Below are positions 11,455-22,769 of a stretch of DNA of 64,000 bases, one piece after another. The position numbers and the translations under genes are program-made. How positions within the stretch are numbered: position 1 is the stretch's first letter; the number at the start of each line of letters is the position of its first letter. The notes beneath the pieces are model-generated. The model did not search any database, was not told where the DNA came from, and saw only the letters and a program-made list of their open reading frames with translations. Location: positions 2,514,068 to 2,578,067 of the forward strand of contig NC_053116.1 in assembly GCF_010015445.1 (NCBI RefSeq), in the 5' to 3' direction. The DNA is from Perca fluviatilis. Lineage: Eukaryota > Chordata > Actinopteri > Perciformes > Percidae.

Positions 11455-12390
11455 CAGAGGTGGGTAGTAACGAGTTACATTAACTCCGTTACATTTTATT
11501 GAGTACGTTTTTGAAAAAAATTATACTTCTAGGAGTAGTTTTAAATCATTATACTTTTTACTTTTACTTGAGTTGATTTGTGAAAAAGAAACTGTACTCT
11601 TACTCCGCTACATTAGGCTACAATGTGCTCGTTACTTTTCGTTTTACCTCTTTGGTATTCTACGCGTCATTGTTTTTATCGCCCCCGCGTATACCTCATT
11701 TTAATGTTTTATTTTGACAGAGAGAGAGAGACTTCCGCTAAAGGCTCTACCACGTGGCTGTGTTTCACCAATCAAACATAGTTGTGCAGTCTCGTCATGT
11801 GACCATACTCAATCTCAGCGGCGGGACGTGTTAGCTTTACAGTCGTAGCAAAACAAAAATGTCAGAATTAACCGTCGGCAGACACAGACGAAGAGGAACA
11901 GCCCTGGCCTCATAATGAAAGCTTGTTTACCTTACTAAAAGTGCCAAACAGCAGCTCCATTACCTTGTTCTAGTTCTGCCTGCAGAGCCTGGTAAAAAAA
12001 AGTATAAAGGTTTGGAAATTTGTCTTACTTGTGCTTATTTATTTTTATTTATTTTATTTTTTAAGTACTTGAATTTGCCTGGATTATTTTAATTTAAGAT
12101 ATTTTGTAATTAATTAATTAATTAAAATTTCTTTAATTGATTGGATGAACTATAATTTGCCTAAAGATGATTATTTTGTATTTTTGTCTGTCTGATTGAA
12201 TACTTGTGTTAAAAAATAAATCAGACGTTACTCAACAGTTACTCAGTACTTGAGTAGTTTTTTCACCAAGTACTTTTTTACTATTACTCATTATTTGGAT
12301 GACTACCTTTTACTTTTACTTGAGTCATATTATTCTGAAGTAACAGTACTTTTACTTGAGTGCAATTTTTGGCTACTCTACCCACCTCTG
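11455..12390. mobile_element. Nested hAT-type MITE with CAGAGGTGGGTAG ends
   Basis: The left end CAGAGGTGGGTAGTAACGAG and right end CTCTACCCACCTCTG are inverted. Both subterminal regions have TACTTGAGT/TTTTACTT repeats, a signature of an abundant fish hAT MITE family. The flanking octamers (GTCTTAAT and GTCTAGAG) match only in part, probably because the next element inserted into the right side. Confidence 0.8.
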
Positions 12391-12393
12391 GTC

Positions 12394-14256
12394 TAGAGGT
12401 TGACCAATATGGGTTTTCTCAGGCCAATGCCGATGCCGATCTTTTGAAATCAGGGTCGGCCGATGGCCGATATATGCTGCCGATTATTTTTGGCCGATAT
12501 TTGCTTGCTTTTAACCTCTATTTGAAAGATAAAATTTAACACTAATAAGTACTTAAGATACACAAAATTTCTCAACAAAAACATTTATTGAACACTTGAA
12601 CACCAATCTGCACTTGTATACTTACATTAAACATGTATAATGTAAAAACATATATTGTATAAATAAACAAAATGGGTAAGAAGAAAGAAAGAAAAATTTA
12701 ACTTTGTCGAATAAACTTTTCAATTAAAAGATAAAGTTTAGTGCACTTAAACACATAAAATAAATTGACCATTTTAACAATGTGCTGACACACATTGTTA
12801 AAATGGTCAATTTACACAGTAGCAACCAGCAGCATTTCTTTGTTTTGGTGTTGGCTGGGTGAAGCGCTGCCATAAGGGGGTGGTTTTCTTTTCAGCCATC
12901 AGACTTAATGACTAAAAAAGGGGGAAAATACAAGGTTAAGTTAGTATTTTTGTATAGTATCTTCTTCAAGTCATTTTATAGATAGGTATAGATATAAAAT
13001 CTAACATTTGTTTTATAAATCAGCTAATAATTGAGTGCATTGATCACTTACAAGTGATACAAGGCTAAAAAGTTTCTATCATCTTCCCAAAAACTGTCCT
13101 GAAACATATTTTTGGTTTGTTTTGTTTGTTGACAGACAAAGCCAAATGGACAAAACCTAATTAAGGGGGGAAAACAACTTTAGGCCATATGGTCAAAATT
13201 AAATGATTTAATAATAATGTAATAACTATAACTTATAACAATAACGTATTTCACTAGTAAATTGCTGTTGAATGACAAAAACAACCACCATGGCAAAACT
13301 TTGAATGCACCGCGACGCACCGTCTGTGTTGTTCTTCAGACAAGTAGCTAAACAACGGCAGCAGCACACTGCTTAACATGCTGCTGTTGGATCCTATACA
13401 GTGAAATAAATCACACTTTACACCGTTTAGCTGTCAGCATTTTAATCGTGTTTAATCCATCTGCTAGCTAATGGTAGGCTAACGTTAGCTGCTGACGAGT
13501 GTAATGTTAACTAGCGTCACATGCTGGGATGTTTCTGTTATTCTAACATTTGTTTTCGGAGCATCAGAGAGCAACGCAGGCATATCAGTGGCGCCGAAAT
13601 GAGGTACAGAAATCCGCGTTGCTATTCGGTCCGGTAGATACGGGTCGTTAAGGCACAGGTGCCATATTAGCACCGGGTCTACTCTGTACCAACCCTAGCA
13701 ACGACGCTAGCAAAGCAAAGCCAGTCCTTCACTAGCCTATGGTGCGGTGGTCTCTTTTAACTACAACTTCTTTCTCTGCATTGAGTTGACAACCCTCTCA
13801 AATATAGACACACAAACAGAACAAATAATAAAAGTCTCAGATCCACTGTCTGTGACTGCAAAATTCTAGCTTAATTATTGTGACGTGACAGCATGACACG
13901 ACAGCTATCAATATCCAAAGTAGCCGAACGTCATGTCGCCTGTTCATGTTTTTTCTCGAAGTTGGCAGTAACATGTCATACGTTTTTCATTAAATATATA
14001 CGACTTATAAGAATTTAATCCTTACCGTTTTTTCCGAGGAACAGCTCCTTCCTTAGGCACTGGATGAGGTCTGCTCACTCTGCTGGTAATTGACTCTAGG
14101 GGCAGCGTGCATCGAACACGTGTTCCACAACAACAACAACACCAGGCTGCCCGCAGATGTGCCTGCCTATTAATCGGCTTGATATTGGCCGATGCCGATT
14201 ATGTAAAAAAAGCCAAAAAATCTGCAGATTAATCGGCCTACCGATTAATCGGTCTA
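12394..14256. mobile_element. Nested TIR element with ATCGGCC-rich ends (hAT-type)
   Basis: The left end TAGAGGTTGACCAATATGGG and the right end ATTAATCGGTCTA form imperfect inverted termini with repeated GCCGAT/ATCGGC motifs. The ~1.9-kb interior has no open frame. The block at about 13190-13650 is shared with 27960-28350 and 62066-62180, so this family or its source is present three times in the window. Confidence 0.65.
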
Positions 14257-14267
14257 TTTTTTTGAAT

Positions 14268-14370
14268 GAAAGAGACGTTATATTTAACGTATATCATCAC
14301 AGGTAACAAGCTAACCATCACAAAGTGTTGTGCTAATACTGGGAACAGGCACATTGTATCTTTATAGTTG
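14268..14370. repeat. ~103-bp direct duplicate of 11168-11272
   Basis: Both copies contain TATATCATCACAGGTAACAA, GTGTTGTGCTAAT and GGGAACAGGCACATT in the same order, about 90 percent alike by eye. They bracket the nested insertions of the hAT at 10682. This may reflect a tandem duplication of the host hAT interior before or after the insertions. Confidence 0.75.
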
Positions 14371-14775
14371 TATCCATTTGATGTGACAGACTTAGGTTAG
14401 TATTTCACCAGGTCCAAGGGCTAGAGGGATGTGTTAAGTAGACCCCATTAAGTTATCCTACAACTGATTTTAATACTGTACTGTCTGGACATGCTTTGAA
14501 TTCATAAGATTTATGGGACAGATCAGATGGCCAGAGACTTGAGACTTGACTTGGACTCGTGGCAAAAGACTTGAGACTTGACTTGAACTTGCCCCTCAAA
14601 GACTTGAGACTTGACTTGGACTCAAGCTCAAAGACTTGAGACTCGACTTGGACTTCCAAAAAATGACTTGTGAACATCTCTGCTGATTATTTACATGGAG
14701 TCTGGTGATGGCTCTATACACGCTAGTCTGTAGGATGAGATTTGTCTCTGCAGCTCCTAAATACTTAAGGGTGAG

Positions 14776-14937
14776 GCTATTTGCACCCCTGGTACAATTA
14801 GCAGTATGCTATTTGTACCCTGGTGCAATTAGAAGTGTATGCTATTTGCACCCCTGGTACAATTAGAAGTGTATGCTATTTGCACCCCTGGTACAAATAT
14901 CAATGTATGCTATTTGCACCCCTGTGCATTTACAGTA
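14776..14937. repeat. 34-bp tandem repeat, about 4.8 copies
   Basis: The unit starts GCTATTTGCACCCCTGGTAC and continues with AATTAGAAGTGTAT. The first copy is part of the terminal inverted repeat of the surrounding element, so the array grew from the transposon end. Confidence 0.9.
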
Positions 14938-15136
14938 CCTTGGCATATATTTACACACAGTTATCCATACTACTCATGTATTACACCTTTTTGGAATATT
15001 ATCGCCCTGACATTCTTACCATAACCATCCCACTCCTCTTGCCTAAACCTAACCAACCCAACCAGAGCAGGCATATTCATGAGTCTTCCCCTATCACCCT
15101 GCAAAAAAAAAAATTATCCAATCCAAATTTAAAAAA

Positions 15137-15212
15137 ATAAGATCAGCACACAGGGGAATCGAACTCTAAACTCCCATACCAAAGGAAAGCACACTAACCA
15201 CTCACCTAGCAG
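15137..15212 (-). other. tRNA-like segment (tRNA pseudogene or SINE head)
   Basis: On the minus strand GTGAGTGGTTAGTGTGC resembles an A box and GAGTTCGATTCCCC a B box, about 45 bases apart. The outer stems do not pair well enough for a functional tRNA. It could be a tRNA-derived SINE head or tRNA pseudogene carried inside the TIR element. Confidence 0.45.
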
Positions 15213-15585
15213 TTCTTTCTGGAAGTTGAACAACTTTTTACCACTTGGTTTCTTCAAGCCTCGGTTGCTAGGTAACCATACTGTATACAAAAAAATAGGT
15301 ACTAACTAACAAACTAACGGTTGTATGCTTTCACTGAAGACAGAAAGCGCAACTGTAGTATCCATTTTCCGCTAGAAATTCAATTGTTATAAACTTTAGA
15401 GACAAAACTTCCCTAATATGCCAGTTTCTGTGGTCATGGAAGATGAACGTCCGCCATGATTTCGGTGCACGCGAGCAACGTTTTGTTGTTGTTACGTCAC
15501 AGGGTGTAAATAGCTCAGCTGTGTGGCCGAGGCTATTCGTACCGGGGGTGCAAATAGACACTCCGAATACTTAATTCAGAATGGT

Positions 15586-15806
15586 TTGAAAGGGGTGATA
15601 GAATGGTTATATAGGGTGTTTCATGCTGTTCCTTAAGGTCTCCTAATAGGGTCTGTAACATTGGTTGGGCTGAAAATGACTCTTTTGCTGTTTTTTTGGC
15701 CCTAATGCTAATGCTGTTAAATGGGACTGGGCTGAAACGAGAGCTTTTTTGCCTTATATGGTCTGCTCATGAATACTTAGATGAGCTGCACGCTGATAGG
15801 TTGAGC
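15586..15806 (+). repeat. Dispersed repeat, copy related to 44328-44542
   Basis: AAAGGGGTGATA...GGTTATATAGGGT, GTAACATTGGTTGGGCTGAA and TGCTCATGAATA occur in the same order at 44328-44542. It is non-coding and part of an unassigned fish repeat family. Confidence 0.75.
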
Positions 15807-16360
15807 TTAGCACGCAAACACACACAGACAGAGACACACACGTTCCCCTCTATGCCCCCCCCCCCACACACACACACTTCAAACCATAGTTAATATTAAT
15901 GGACAGAGCATGTGTGACGTCACCCATTGGTTTGTGGAGAGCTGATATGAGTCGTCAAGTTTTGCGTTTATGGGCGCAGCCATCGTGGTTGCGGATGTGA
16001 CGTTTTTAGACGAGAAGGAAGAGTGGGGGAGGAGCCGTAGACTGTTGGGCGGTATCTGACATTTTTTTTGTCTTTTTTGAGTTAGCAACGTTGCTTACAC
16101 CCTTCGTTACGTTACACACGTTCACTGGCAATCTGGATGCAACTTCTGCTGAAAGCTAGCATACATAATTCGAGGTAAGATTTAGCTTTGCTAGGTTTTA
16201 AATATATCTTTGTCCCATAGTTATATTAGAGGAGTCACATTGTAAAGTAAATGTATCTGATGTTACCATGTAAATTGTCTGTAATGTTAGCTAGCCACCT
16301 ATGATAAAACGTGCTAACGTTAATTTTCTGCAAATTGAAGTTTAGCTACGTTTTCCTAAA
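15807..16360. other. No gene seen; TE-like flank
   Basis: It contains a short C/CA run (about 15858-15878), a TGACGTCACCCATTGG motif and GCTAACGTTA-type motifs common in fish intergenic DNA. No supported coding region. Confidence 0.5.
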
Positions 16361-16705
16361 TTAACCCTCATGCCCTCCTCGGCCATTTTTGTACATTTTT
16401 CTCAAATTTATTTTTTCATTTTGTGATCATTTTTGCTGTGTTTCTGCTTATGGCATGAAATTTCCACACACAAAAAAACTGTTATTAAAGCATAATATAT
16501 CAATATTTTTTTCTGCTTTTTTTTCATAAATCACTTAAACAACTTCTAACTTAATCAAAACCACCAAACATTCAATCATTTTCAGGATTTTAACCCTTTA
16601 AATGCCAGTTTATGTATTTGAAGTATGTCATTATTTATAAAAAAAAAACACAAAAAAATATTTTTTTTCCATATAATGAATAATATGTAGATGGGGCTTT
16701 GGTCA

Positions 16706-17345
16706 ACCTGATCTCACAGAATTCCGTAAAATGAACACGGGCCCTTAACTCTAAATCCGTGGCAGTTTCACAGAATTGCAACAAAATCCATTAAACTGCC
16801 ACGGAATAATTCCGTTAAATGAACACGGATCGCCAACGGATCGTCAAATTCCGTGATGGGCTCACGGAAGAATACCGTAAAATGAACACGGATTGCCGAA
16901 AAAGAAACACAGCCTTACGTGACACGCAAGAAGAACGAAGCGGTTGGGTTCAGGAAAAGGTCATGGGTGGGCTTACGGTTCTGTGACACACGCGGGACAT
17001 GCTTATAAAAAACAAAACAAAAAAAAAACACAACTGACAAACGCCACACGCGAAACGTGAACTCCGGTCTCCTGGGTGAAAGTCCTGTGTTTTACCCATC
17101 CACCACCTCAACCAACCTCCTGATGAGAAATTCCGGCCTTACATACTGCTCACTACCGTGCTACGTCATCTTCTCATTGACTTTACATTGGCATTGTTTT
17201 CGAAAAAAAAAAGTGGTGGAAAAACAAAAAATAAAAAAAAAATGAAAAAAAAAAAAAAAAAAAGAATAAGTGGCTGCCCGTTTTTTTTTTTATAATTAAG
17301 TGATGGGTTTTTTTTTTTTTTTTTTTGGGTGGGTGGTTTTGTAAA
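16706..17345. mobile_element. Repeat inserted in the left foldback arm
   Basis: The right arm has no counterpart of this block; about 30 bases present there (around 17891-17919) are missing here. It contains several copies of CCGTAAAATGAACACGG and related motifs, a CCTGATCTCACAG start, and A/T homopolymer runs near 17205-17330. It is a dispersed fish repeat of uncertain class. Confidence 0.55.
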
Positions 17346-17625
17346 AAAATAAGCAACAAAACTGATTTGATTGCATTAGTATTTTTTACATAGTGCCAGA
17401 TACTCCCACTGGACACCTTCGAGGCAAAAATGGCCCCATTGACTTCCATTATAACCACATGTTTTTATCTCACTGCCTTTACAGTATAAAACCATGCATT
17501 CTGTAATGTCAACATTTCATTTTGGTCATATTTGACATTTTTACAGTATTTCACCAGATTCAACCATTTTGCCCTTGTAGGCCGATGCATGAAATCATTG
17601 TATTTTTTCCAGTTATATTATGGAG

Positions 17626-17626
<1 letters not shown>

Positions 17627-17718
<92 letters not shown>
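17627..17718. repeat. (TG)46 microsatellite
   Basis: An uninterrupted TG run sits in the loop of the foldback element. Confidence 0.95.
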
Positions 17719-17721
<3 letters not shown>

Positions 17722-18214
17722 TGTTGAAATTACAGAATGCATGGTTTTATACTGTAAAGGCAGTGAGATAAAAACATGTGGTTATAATGGAAGTCAATGG
17801 GGGCATGTTTGCCTCGAAGGTGTCCAGAGGGAGTATCTGGAACTATGTAAAAAATACTAATGCAATCAAATCAGTTTTGTTGCTAATCTTTGACATATCC
17901 AAGCCTCTAATCCCCACCAAAGCCCCATCTACATATTATTCATTATATGGAAAAAAAATAATGTTTTGTGTTTTTTTTAAATAAAAAATTAAATACTTCA
18001 AATAAATAAACTGGCATTTAAAGGGTTAAAATCCTGAAAATGATTGAATGTTTGGTGGTTTTTGATTAGGTTAGAAGTTGTTTAAGTGATTTATGAAAAA
18101 AAAGCAGAAAAACATATTGATATATGATGATTTAAAAACAGTTTTTGTGTGCGTGGACATTTTTGTCTCGAAGGTGTCCAGAGTTATTTTTTTTAAGGAG
18201 GGCATGAGGGTTAA

Positions 18215-18624
18215 ATGTTGCTTTTAAGAGCTAACGTTAGCAGAAATAAGATCATTTAACTGAGTTAAAGTTACACTAAAGAACAATACACTGTTGTTAA
18301 TTCATCTGTATTCTAATGAAGTACAGTTACATGCTAGTGTGCATATATATTTAACTATGAGGGGCTCAAATGGAAATTGATGACTCTTTTTCTTTCTTTC
18401 AGAAATAGGAGTGTGGAGAGCCACGATGGCATGTGCACCCACCCAATGCCTCAGAATTAAGTAATAGTTACTTTTCTTTTGCTATTTATTGTACAACATT
18501 AAACTTTTATAGGACTTTTGTTTTTGTAAAACTAAGCCGAGGTAATAATGCATTTTCAAATAACTGTGTGTAATTAAGAGTGCTGCTCATTTATTCACAT
18601 TCACTTTTTTCTATAACCTAAAAT
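18215..18624. other. No gene seen
   Basis: AT-rich DNA. A pyrimidine tract ending TTTCTTTCAG near 18402 could be a 3' splice site upstream of the SGNH-like fragment, but no convincing exon follows it. Confidence 0.4.
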
Positions 18625-19026
18625 ATGATACTTTCCTCACTATTACAATGTGTTTTTCCATCCTTGGCATTGAAGATATCTACATCTATTGGTTCGGCTG
18701 GGGTGGTCTGCGGTGTAGGAGCGTTCTCCCTTTTTTTCCAGTCCCTACAAAGAAGAGCAGCCCCGAATGTCCTCCTTGTTCACTGTGGCGGGAATGACCT
18801 GGGAGATGTCAAGGGCGTCAACATCGTCGCAGGAATGAAGGAGGACCTGCAGCACCTCCACCTGCAGTATCCAGGCATGAAGTTCATCTTCTCTGGCATT
18901 ACCCAGAGATACAGGTGGAGGGCTGTTGCCAATCCGGGGAAGATCGACAAGGCTCACAGTTTTTTTTTTCTTTTTCCACTGTGCATTACAGACAACCAAC
19001 AGACTGTCACACTATGCGCACTGTAA
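18625..19026 (+). pseudogene. SGNH-hydrolase-like fragment, probably transposon-borne
   Basis: The open frame contains PNVLLVHCGGNDLGDVKG, which fits the GxND block of SGNH/GDSL esterases (block III), then LHLQYPGMKFIFSGITQR. Upstream, the expected WFGWGGLR stretch is in another frame near 18690-18715; a one-base shift in the T run near 18735 joins the frames. The N-terminal GDS serine block and the C-terminal D/H block are not seen. SGNH domains of this kind occur in fish retroelements, including some tyrosine-recombinase elements. No neighbouring RT or recombinase supports a specific family here. Confidence 0.5.
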
Positions 19027-20818
19027 TTGTAAAGGCAGCTTTTATTTCTTTACCCAGGCATTTGGACTTGACTGAACAGTGCTGCACAAGTGCTTTAAGC
19101 TTTATATGTTAAGATATATTTTTATATTGTGGTTTGTAATGTCAACCATTTCTACTGTAATTAACAATGTGGCACTAGTGCTTATACTACAATTTCAACT
19201 ACCTCTTTATGCAGACTTCACTTGTGACAGTGAAGTTTGCCTTTACCTTGACTTACAGCAGTGATTTATGTGTGGAATTTACACTGGATTGTAAAAGGTG
19301 AACTACATTATTTAATTCATCAATTTAAACATAATGTTAAAAATATTGCCAGTGTTGTTTGTGGTTTATGTAGTTTTTGAAGTTAATGCCCATTTCAATG
19401 TGAAAGAAAGGTCTTTCTAAAGCTACATTTGTTGTTTTTCTGAAATAACTATAGGAACATACAGTATTGTAGTCATACAAGACATTGGTAATTTGATAGA
19501 ATTTGTAATTGATTAAAATTTAATCAACATAAATGATTTCTTAAATGTTACCATACTTACTTGAATGTTGAAGGATCAGCAAAATGTAGTTTGTGCTTTT
19601 CTTGTGTGTCTTTATGTACTTGTCAATTGTAATCATCATTAAAATACTTCACCAAAATCTTTTTAGATTAATTTATAGGAATATATTTTTAATTTTGAAA
19701 TACATAGTAAAGTGGTTAGTAGGTAATTGGAAATGCACTAGTCGCTGTTTAATCAGTGTAGGGTTAATGTAAATTCATTATAACAACAGTTTAATCCTAT
19801 ACATAAAATATCTAAATTATATGCCTAATACATATTTCTAAAGTGTTAACTGTTAGGTTTGAATGGTGAACAGAACCCAAATGCAGACAGAACGCCGATC
19901 CAGGAGTGTGAATTAACAGGTTTTATTTAAAGTACTCAAGTGTCGAGTCCAGGTTTCTGAGGGGGAAAAGCACGTCCAAGTTTCCAGGATGGAGAACGGG
20001 TCCGGTGGTTTCTGGGAAGAAGCGGGTCCGTCAGAGGAAGACAGTAGGCCGGCTAGTGGTGGGGTCCAGTGGAGGTGGGTGTCTGGTCCGGTGGATGGCA
20101 GGAATGAAGCGGTAGCAGGAGTCAGGTTCCAATGGCAGCTGAGGCACAAGAGAAAGGATAAGGACAGGCAAATACACAAATGACTCAACAGATAGCAAGG
20201 TTTGTCATGAGCGAGGCGAACTGTGGTCATCTGGACTATGATCTGATGCAGAGTGGAGGAATGACCCGGTATATGACGCAGAGGTTGATTGTGCTAAAAG
20301 ACAAACGTGTAGTTAAGGCATGGTAGATCACAATGAATTATATTAATATATGAGCTTGTACTTGAATCTATGCTTAAGTTGAGGACATGCAGTATTAAGT
20401 AAACCTACTCCTACATGTCAAATGTATCTTAGACAATGTGTATTGTACGCAACATTTTTTTAATATGTACATTTTGGTAATAAACAGCACTTGCAAATAT
20501 AGCTTGTAACATGTATGTGACTCATTTTAAAACAGACTAATGTGCTGACAGAAGGTCTATAAATAGATTAGCAGACAGTAAGTGGAAGAAAGACATCAGT
20601 GTAACAGCATCAACAGTGGTTAATAACTCCTGCAACAGCATGCTTGTTAGGTACATTAACAGTCTGAAATAATGTATTTAGAATTTTTTGAGAAAAGATC
20701 TTACATACTGACGCTCCAATATTGAACCTGGTGCTTTATACAACACATTTGGCTGCAGAACTGAAGATTTTTCAAGATAGAACACAAATGTAACTTTACA
20801 ATAATATATATATTTTTT
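19027..20818. other. No gene seen; possible LTR-like fragment
   Basis: AT-rich DNA. From 19851 a segment starts TGTTAGGTTTGAATGG with AGAACCCAAATGCAGAC and TTTTATTTAAAG, which looks like the start of a fish LTR on the minus strand. No partner LTR or far end was found, so this is a weak call. Confidence 0.3.
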
Positions 20819-21897
20819 TCATGTACGACATTTTATCGCAAAAACGCATATTCTGGCCCACTGCCCCGCCCGGAGACCTTCGTCTCGCGAGTCTACGCGC
20901 ACCCCCCGCGGCTTTGTCCAAGGGTGACGGTGATGCTGTGTGGGTGCCACCGCGGCGGGGATGATAGGGTATGTGCCTGTCCTTCGGGCGCCTCCGGGTA
21001 ACATTGCTAAACTCTCGGGCAGGAACATATATTTCAGTATATTCAAGTAAAAGCAGTCTCTGCTTGTCCTGTGCGAATGTGCCACACGAAACTCAGATGT
21101 GAGGGGGTAATTTCTAAATCACACACGGTCCCAAAATAATTTTTATATGAATTTGCACCATAATGTTAGCTATATCAGGCTTTGATTTTAAGCTAACATT
21201 AGCTACCATTACATGTAATGGTTATGTTAGCTTGCGGGTTAGGGTTAGACATTCGCATTAGCAATTAGACCACATATGGTTAAAAATAGATCACCGGCGA
21301 GACCGTTGTGCATACCTACTGTATACGACTATAACGTTAAATATATATTTGAATCCGTTTATACGGTCTGCATAACGTTAGCCCGCTAGCTTCGTTAGCA
21401 AGGTGCAATCTAGCTAGCTAACTGATATTAATTGGGATGCTAACGTTAGCTAACGAAAAACAGTATTTAAAAAAAATGTAACGTTACTTACCGGAAAAAC
21501 TGAACTGCCGACTCCTTTGAGTGTCTTGTCGTCCAACCGAATGCTGAACAAGACATTATTAAGCGACCAAAGTGTCACAGTCACTACGAAGAAAGCTGGT
21601 CAAACTCCAAAATGAAGTTTACGTGCCTTGGATAAGCTTTGCTAAACCTCTGTCATGATTGACAGGCCGCGAACTGTCAATCACATCATAGCCACGCCCT
21701 AAAACACCCCCTGCTTTATCGCCGATTTTAAAATCAACGAGACCATAATTATATAATATATATTAATAACATCATTCTGTGTTGCAGAAGACTTAAAACT
21801 AGCGATTGAGACCATAAACTCTTCATGAAAATGTGAACTCAGGTAGTACATCAAGTGAGAAGTGGGTCACTTTCTCATAGACTTCTACAGAAACTAA
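20819..21897. other. Unassigned region with GC-rich block and dispersed repeat
   Basis: About 20855-21000 is GC- and CpG-rich, unlike its surroundings. An 88-codon minus-strand open frame covers it but has no recognisable domain. From about 21680 the text ACGCCCTAAAACACCCCCTG and later GCGATTGAGACCATAAACTC belongs to a dispersed fish repeat. No gene is supported. Confidence 0.35.
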
Positions 21898-22769
21898 TGG
21901 TGCGTTCTTTTACGAGTTACGACCCGGAAGTTGCAAAAAGAGCGCCTCCCTGAGGTCGTGTATACATACGACTCGTCAAGTCGTCTGAACTCAGAGGACC
22001 CCGAGCTCACTTTCAAAGATGGCTACGTCGTGCATCACACGTAGTAAACATTGTGGTTTTCTACAATTTTAAGCACTTTTGTCTTTGTTGTAACCAAATG
22101 AAGAAGTCGTACACATAGCGCTGTATACTGCTACCTATAGGCATGTCTCTACAGTCTTATTAGGAGTTAAACATAGCGCTGTATACTGCTACCTATAGGC
22201 ATGTCTCTACAGTCTTATTAGGAGTTAAACATAGCGCTGTATACTGCTACCTATAGACATGTCTCTACAGTCTTATTAGGAGTTAAACATAGCGCTGTAT
22301 ACTGCTACCTATAGGCATGTCTCTACAGTCTTAGGAGTTAAACATAGCGCTGTATACTGCTACCTATAGACATGTCTCTACAGTCTTATTAGGAGTTAAA
22401 TACCGCCTGATTAGTTATTTTGTAGCTTGTGCAGCTGAAATTGGCTAGAGACGCTCGGTTGCTATATGACAACAATGGCTTTAAGCAGAGTCTTGAGCAG
22501 AAAGCAGAGCAGTAGCCTAACGTTAACGTTAATCAAAACGTAATTTTCATGTATCAAACTGTGAAATATATGTGTGTAATATGTCAATAACTGGGTGAAT
22601 AGAATCCTAAATGTTACTAAAAATGTTACAAAAATCCATCTTTTCTCCGACTCGTAGTATTGTGTGACAAAAAGAATGCAACACCCCGCGGTTATTCTTT
22701 TTTTCGACACGGATGTGACATCACGCTCGAGCTACTAGTCGCGATTACAAGACAAAAAGAACGCACCAT
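21898..22769. mobile_element. TIR element with GGTGCGTTCTTTT ends
   Basis: The left end GGTGCGTTCTTTTACGAG pairs with the right end AAAAAGAACGCACC. A second, inner GTGACAAAAAGAATGC motif near 22660 resembles the right end. The interior contains a 58-bp satellite array. Target duplications are not clear, so the family is not assigned. Confidence 0.6.
22113..22399. repeat. 58-bp tandem repeat, five copies
   Basis: The unit begins ACATAGCGCTGTATACTGCT. Copies start at 22113, 22171, 22229, 22287 and 22342. The fourth copy lacks three bases (TTA). Copies 1, 2 and 4 read TATAGGCATG while copies 3 and 5 read TATAGACATG. Confidence 0.95.

Larger units (their letters stand above)
10682..14682. mobile_element. 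hAT-type element with GACTTGAGAC-rich ends, holding two more elements
   Basis: The ends CAGAGATGGGGACTCAAGTC and ...TTGTGAACATCTCTG share the inverted terminus CAGAGATG. Both subterminal regions are packed with repeats of GACTTGAGACTTGACTTGG and variants. Perfect 8-bp target duplications, CTGATTAT, flank it at 10674-10681 and 14683-14690, as in hAT. Two other TIR elements are nested at 11455-12390 and 12394-14256. A short open frame near 11016 may be a transposase remnant. Confidence 0.8.
14768..15565. mobile_element. TIR element built on CTATTTGCACCCC ends, 8-bp TSD
   Basis: The left end AGGGTGAGGCTATTTGCACC pairs with the right end ...GGGGGTGCAAATAGACACTCCG. AATACTTA flanks it on both sides (14760-14767 and 15566-15573), a perfect 8-bp target duplication. 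The left inverted repeat is the first unit of a 34-bp tandem array. The interior holds a tRNA-like segment on the minus strand and no transposase. An 8-bp duplication fits hAT or the Zisupton group; the family is not assigned. Confidence 0.7.
16365..18210. mobile_element. Giant foldback element flanked by TTAA
   Basis: The element begins CCCTCATGCCCTCC and ends GGAGGGCATGAGGG, flanked by TTAA at 16361-16364 and 18211-18214. The inverted repeat is not only terminal: nearly the whole left side (16365-16705 and about 17348-17510) is repeated inverted on the right (17722-18210). The loop holds a (TG)46 run. Another repeat is inserted in the left arm at about 16706-17345. The TTAA site suggests mobilisation by a piggyBac-type enzyme, but there is no transposase. 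Confidence 0.85.

Noticed and set aside
15137..15212. A functional tRNA gene
   Set aside because: A-box and B-box-like motifs are present, but the acceptor and other stems do not pair convincingly.
19851..20290. A solo LTR
   Set aside because: The start looks LTR-like, but no matching end, partner or target duplication was found, so it is only mentioned in the spacer entry.
20819..21085. 88-codon minus-strand gene in the GC-rich block
   Set aside because: No domain, no plausible composition or neighbours; GC-rich DNA tends to give stop-free frames.
22113..22399. CRISPR-like array
   Set aside because: The repeats are head-to-tail without spacers and the DNA is eukaryotic. The same holds for the other tandem arrays.
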